DNA of 64,000 nucleotides from Streptomyces sp. NBC_01232 (GTDB lineage Bacteria; Actinomycetota; Actinomycetes; Streptomycetales; Streptomycetaceae): NCBI RefSeq assembly GCF_035989885.1, contig NZ_CP108518.1, positions 1,364,001 to 1,428,000 of the forward strand, read 5' to 3'. Shown piece by piece: positions 60,380 to 64,000 of this stretch (position 1 is its first letter; each line of letters starts with the position of its first letter). The notes under the pieces were generated by a model. It saw only the letters and a program-made list of their open reading frames with translations, ran no database searches and was not told where the DNA came from. The position numbers and the translations under genes were made by a program.

Positions 60380-63300
60380 TCAGAGCTCCTCGCCGAGCGG
60401 CAGCCGGTGGATGCCCGGCAGGTACGCGTCGAGCTCCCCCGGGGTGAACCGGGACATGCCCACGACGTGCCAGAACTCGCCGGCCACATCACCCTCGTAC
60501 TTGTATCCGCCGGACGGTGTCAGCGCCGCCCAGCCGCCCTCCATGCCCATCAGCGTCGCCCGCAGGGACGCCGGCTCCGGGTCCCCGTCCGCCGGGAGGT
60601 TCCAGAGCCGTACGGTGCCGTCCTCGGCGCCGCTCGCCAGGGTCGTGCCGTCCGGGGAGAAGGCGAGCGAGAGCACCCGGCCGGTGTGCCCGACGAGGTC
60701 GCCGACGTGCTCGCCCGTCTCGGCGTTCCACAGGCAGACGGACCGGTCGTCGCCCCCGGTGGCCACCAGCGGGCGGCTCGGATGGGCGGCCACCGCCCAC
60801 AGCCGGCCGCCCCGCCCGCGCAGGCGTGGACCGGCCTGCCCGTCCCGCCAGACGATGGCCGTACCGTCCCAGCTCGCGCTGGCGAGCCAGGCCCCGCCCG
60901 GGCCGTAGGCGACGCCGTACACCCGGTCGGCATGCCCGCCGAGCTGCTGCAGGAGAGCGCCGTTCCGGGCGTCCCACACCCGTACGAAACTGTCGTCGCA
61001 GCCGGTGGCCAGGACATCGGCGTCCGAGCGGAAGGTGATCGAGCGGACCCGGCCCCGGTGCCCGGTCAGCGCGGAGACGGGGGAACCCGTGGGCCGGAAC
61101 CAGACGCGGACGGAATCGTCGTCGTTGGCGGTGGCGAGCAGGGTGCCGTCGGCGTTGAAGGCCTCCGCCCAGACGTGCTCGGTCTCGGCGTCGAGTTCCC
61201 GCAGATAGGTGCCGCCCACCGGGTCCCACAGGTACATGTCGCCGTCGTTGCTGGCCGTGGCGAGCACGGCTCCGGCCGGACTGAACGCCGCCGAGACCAG
61301 CCGGTCGCCGCGGCCGGTGAGTTCGTGCGTACGCCGTCCCGTGCCCGCCTCCCAGAGCCGTACGACCCCGTCGTTGCCGGCCGCCGCGAGCTGCGTGCCG
61401 TCCGCGCTGAAGGCGACACCGCTGATCCGGCGGCCGTGGCCGCGCAGGATGCGCTTGCCCTGGCCGGTGGCGGCGTCCCAGATCTGGGCCCCGCCGTCGT
61501 TGCCGACGGTGAGCAGCTGGCTGTCGCCGGGCCGGAAGGCGCAGGCCCAGGCGGTGCCGCGGTGCTCGGTCGGCTGCTGGGGGTGGAGGGCGATCGTGTG
61601 TCCGTGGGGGCGCCCGGTGACCGTCCACAGCCGGACGGCGCCATTGCTGTCGCAGGCCGCGAGGAGTTTCCCATCGTCGCCGAACAGCACCTGGTAGACG
61701 GCTCCGGTGCCCCGTTCGAGTATTCCGGCGGGGGTGCCCACCACCGGGTCCCACAGGCGCACCTGGCCGTCGGTGTCACCGCTTGCGAGGAGGGTCCCGT
61801 CGGGGTGGAAGTCGAGGACGTACACCCGGCCGGTGTGTCCGGTGAACTCGTGCAGCAGCCGCGCGTCGGCGGTGCGCCGGATCCGCACCGTGCCGCCCTG
61901 TCCGGCCCCGCCCCGGTCGGCGGTGGCGAAGAGGGTCCCGTCGGGGCTGAACCGGGCGCGGTAGACGGCTCCTTGATGGCCCTCGATCTCCCGGACGCAG
62001 TGCCCGGTGTTCAGGTCCCAGAGCCGTACCGTCGCGTTCGCGTCCCCGGTGAGCAGCAGGCCGTCCGGGCCGTAGACCGCCGTGTAGACGGGAGCGGTGT
62101 GGCCCGGCATCCGGTGCACGGGCTCGCCGGTGGCCACGTCCCAGACCGTGACCAGGCCCTCGCGGTCTCCGGTGGCGAGCAGGGTGCCGTCGGCGTCGAA
62201 GGAGACCGGCCACACTCCGTCGGGGTGGACCCGCAGGTGGTGGCGGCACGCTCCGGTGACCGGGTCCCAGAGCCGCACCGCGCCGTCGGAGCCGCCGGTG
62301 GCGATGACGTCCGCCCGGAACTTCACCGCGTACACGCGTCCTTCGTGTCCCTGGAGGGTGCGCACCGCCCGGCCGTCGTCGGCGCCGCAGACCAGGATGG
62401 AGCCGTCCTCGCTGCCGACCGCGAGGAGTTCGCCGTCGGCGCTGTACGCGATGGGTTCGGGCAGGCGGCTGGTGCGCATGCCGAAGCCGTACGGGACGCC
62501 GACGGCCGAGGGCCGGAACCCGGCGTCGACCGGCATCCCGGGGGCGATCGCGGCGGTCCCGAGCTCGGGGGCGGACCGGGTCCCGTCATCCATCGTCACG
62601 TCGATGAGCGCGGCCCGGTGCCAGCGGCTTCCGGTCAGCAGGGCGCCCCGCAGGTCGGCACGGGTGAGCCGGGCCCGGCTGAGGTTCGCGCCGGTGAGGT
62701 CGGCGCGGCTGAGGTCGGTCCCGTCGAGGCGGGCGCCGGTGAGCCGGGTGCGCCGCAGCAGGGCGCCGGAGAGGTTCGCGCCGATCAGGCGGGCGTCGGT
62801 CAGATCGGCGTCGGTGAGGTCGACGCCGGAGAAGTCGCGGTGCGAGAGGTCCTCACCGGCCAGCCGGGCGCCCCGCAGATCGGCGTTGGCGGGGACGCGG
62901 AGCCGGTCGGAGATCCGCACGGCGTTGGCCCGGGCGGCCTCGCTGACGGCGCGGCCCGGTGCGTCGAGGACGTCGCGCACCCACCGGGCGCACTGTTCGT
63001 GGTCGGCGAGGTCGCAGAAGAACTCGACGGCGAGCTGGCTGAGCGGGCGCGCGAGGAGCAGGGTGTGCGCGCCGAGGGCGAGCTGGCGGGCGGCCTCCCT
63101 CGCCACGAGCCATTCGATGACGGATCCGTGGATGAACTGGAACACCCCGTCGTCGCTGCGGACCAGCAGACTGCCCGCGCCGACCGCCTGGGCGCGCTCG
63201 GAGGGGGTGAGCGGGGACTCGGTGAGTTCGCTGAGGGTGCCGGCCACGGTCTCGGTGAGCTCGTCGAGCCGCAGGGCGCTGCGTCCGCTCTCCCACAGCC

Positions 63301-64000
63301 GCCAGGCCAGCGCGGTGACCGCCGCCCACAGCTCGTCGGCGGTGAGGCCGGGCGGCGCGCCGGGGCCGCCCTGGCCGCGCCGTTCCTCGTGGCCGAGCCA
63401 GGAGGTGAACACGTCCTCGTACAGCCGGGCGGGGCTGAGCGCCCGGCCCGCTCCGGCGACCGCGCGCAGCTGGTCCTGGCTGAGGTCGGCGACGAAGGAG
63501 AGCAGCCGGGGGTTGCGGCAGAGCATCAGGAGGTCGGGGATGTTCCGCAGGAGCTGGTAGCGCCGGTCGGCGGCGCCCTCGTCGCCGTAGCTGCGGACCA
63601 GGTAGGAGCGGATCTGCGCCGGGGTGAAGCCCTCGACGGCCAGGATCCGGCGCTGCGGGAGCAGGCCGACGCGCTCGCCGAGCGCGGTGAGGACCTGGGC
63701 GTGCGACTTGAAGTGCTGGGTGCGGCTGCTGACGACGATCTTGGCGTGGTCGACGGCCGCGTCGAGGAGGACCTGCAGGTGGTCGGCGGCCCGGTCGTAG
63801 CTGACCCGGTTGACCAGTTCGTCGAAGCCGTCGAAGAGCAGGACGACGCGGCCCTGCGCGAGCATGTACCGCAGGGCCCGCAGGTCGATGGTGTCGACGT
63901 CGTGGCCGGCCAGGTGCGCGGCGACGAGGCCTTCGAGGCTGTGCGCCCGGTCCAGGGAGTTCAGCGGGATCAGCAGCGGGGTCAGGTGCGGGAGCTGTTC
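60380..64000 (-). CDS. NACHT NTPase with pentapeptide and WD40 repeats, 5' end outside window
   Basis: The frame is open to the window edge, so the protein begins beyond 64000; the ATG at 63865 is internal. Visible: the NACHT Walker B region VVLLFDGFDEL and the sensor VVSSRTQHF; the winged-helix/arm region to about 370; a pentapeptide block (ANLSGALLRRTRLTGARLDGTDLSRADLTGANLSRARLT); then about 14 WD40 repeats (GHTAPVYTAVYGPDGLLLTGDANATVRLWDL type) and a closing GGWAALTPSGGYKYEGDVAGEFWHVVG segment found in WD40 signalling proteins. This is a STAND-type switch: repeats bind a trigger and the NACHT module oligomerises. The effector domain, if any, is in the missing N-terminus. Defence against phage is one family role, not shown here. 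Confidence 0.85.
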   Translation of the reverse strand, partial: EQLPHLTPLLIPLNSLDRAHSLEGLVAAHLAGHDVDTIDLRALRYMLAQGRVVLLFDGFDELVNRVSYDRAADHLQVLLDAAVDHAKIVVSSRTQHFKSHAQVLTALGERVGLLPQRRILAVEGFTPAQIRSYLVRSYGDEGAADRRYQLLRNIPDLLMLCRNPRLLSFVADLSQDQLRAVAGAGRALSPARLYEDVFTSWLGHEERRGQGGPGAPPGLTADELWAAVTALAWRLWESGRSALRLDELTETVAGTLSELTESPLTPSERAQAVGAGSLLVRSDDGVFQFIHGSVIEWLVAREAARQLALGAHTLLLARPLSQLAVEFFCDLADHEQCARWVRDVLDAPGRAVSEAARANAVRISDRLRVPANADLRGARLAGEDLSHRDFSGVDLTDADLTDARLIGANLSGALLRRTRLTGARLDGTDLSRADLTGANLSRARLTRADLRGALLTGSRWHRAALIDVTMDDGTRSAPELGTAAIAPGMPVDAGFRPSAVGVPYGFGMRTSRLPEPIAYSADGELLAVGSEDGSILVCGADDGRAVRTLQGHEGRVYAVKFRADVIATGGSDGAVRLWDPVTGACRHHLRVHPDGVWPVSFDADGTLLATGDREGLVTVWDVATGEPVHRMPGHTAPVYTAVYGPDGLLLTGDANATVRLWDLNTGHCVREIEGHQGAVYRARFSPDGTLFATADRGGAGQGGTVRIRRTADARLLHEFTGHTGRVYVLDFHPDGTLLASGDTDGQVRLWDPVVGTPAGILERGTGAVYQVLFGDDGKLLAACDSNGAVRLWTVTGRPHGHTIALHPQQPTEHRGTAWACAFRPGDSQLLTVGNDGGAQIWDAATGQGKRILRGHGRRISGVAFSADGTQLAAAGNDGVVRLWEAGTGRRTHELTGRGDRLVSAAFSPAGAVLATASNDGDMYLWDPVGGTYLRELDAETEHVWAEAFNADGTLLATANDDDSVRVWFRPTGSPVSALTGHRGRVRSITFRSDADVLATGCDDSFVRVWDARNGALLQQLGGHADRVYGVAYGPGGAWLASASWDGTAIVWRDGQAGPRLRGRGGRLWAVAAHPSRPLVATGGDDRSVCLWNAETGEHVGDLVGHTGRVLSLAFSPDGTTLASGAEDGTVRLWNLPADGDPEPASLRATLMGMEGGWAALTPSGGYKYEGDVAGEFWHVVGMSRFTPGELDAYLPGIHRLPLGEEL

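Overview
The window is high-GC actinobacterial DNA that reads throughout like a Streptomyces chromosome: dense overlapping ATGA/GTGA gene junctions, ECF sigma factors, SpoIIE-type phosphatases, LAL and NarL regulators and many secreted Gly-rich proteins. I see no rRNA, tRNA, CRISPR array or insertion sequence. All functional calls are by eye from motifs and family knowledge; no database search was run.

Region 1 (1-19,620) is a hydroxamate-siderophore locus of the coelichelin type: a Fes-like esterase (partial), two half-size ABC exporters flanking a three-module NRPS, a ferri-siderophore lipoprotein, and an ATPase with two FecCD-type permeases. Three 19-bp iron boxes lie in it. The NRPS pocket residues read as formyl-hydroxyornithine, threonine and hydroxyornithine. 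The ornithine hydroxylase and formyltransferase genes expected next to the permeases are absent from the window.

Region 2 (19,700-28,071) has a small CBM48-like protein and then a compact rightward cluster: an MMPL exporter, a KS-AT-ACP-alpha-oxoamine synthase megasynthase, and an Sfp-type phosphopantetheinyl transferase. This looks like a self-contained pathway to an unknown alpha-aminoketone and is the best candidate for an undescribed system here. An internal ribosome-binding site and ATG sit inside the megasynthase gene, just before the ACP.

Region 3 (28,196-45,186) is regulation and the cell surface: a PAS/GAF/PP2C/HATPase phosphatase, a HTH-only LuxR protein, a Ser/Thr kinase, three exported Gly-rich proteins, an exported protein with an aerolysin-like look, a WD40 protein, a 41-residue peptide resembling a class III lanthipeptide precursor, a LAL regulator, a NarL-type two-component pair, and a membrane-anchored molybdopterin oxidoreductase.

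Region 4 (45,238-55,985) resembles the light-response neighbourhood controlled by LitR/CarH proteins. A B12-binding MerR regulator is divergent from an ECF sigma factor. The sigma gene heads a coupled run: FAD amine oxidase, DUF1365, cyclopropane-fatty-acid-synthase-like methyltransferase, DUF1295 and hydrolase. A photolyase and an SDR-SRPBCC protein lie on the other side. The likely theme is light or singlet-oxygen-induced membrane lipid change and DNA repair.

Region 5 (56,096-64,000) holds a FAS1 lipoprotein, SigK and RskA trio with a SigK-like promoter before the FAS1 gene, a GlxA-type regulator divergent from a cysteine hydrolase, a decayed phosphotransferase remnant, and a NACHT-pentapeptide-WD40 protein cut by the window edge.
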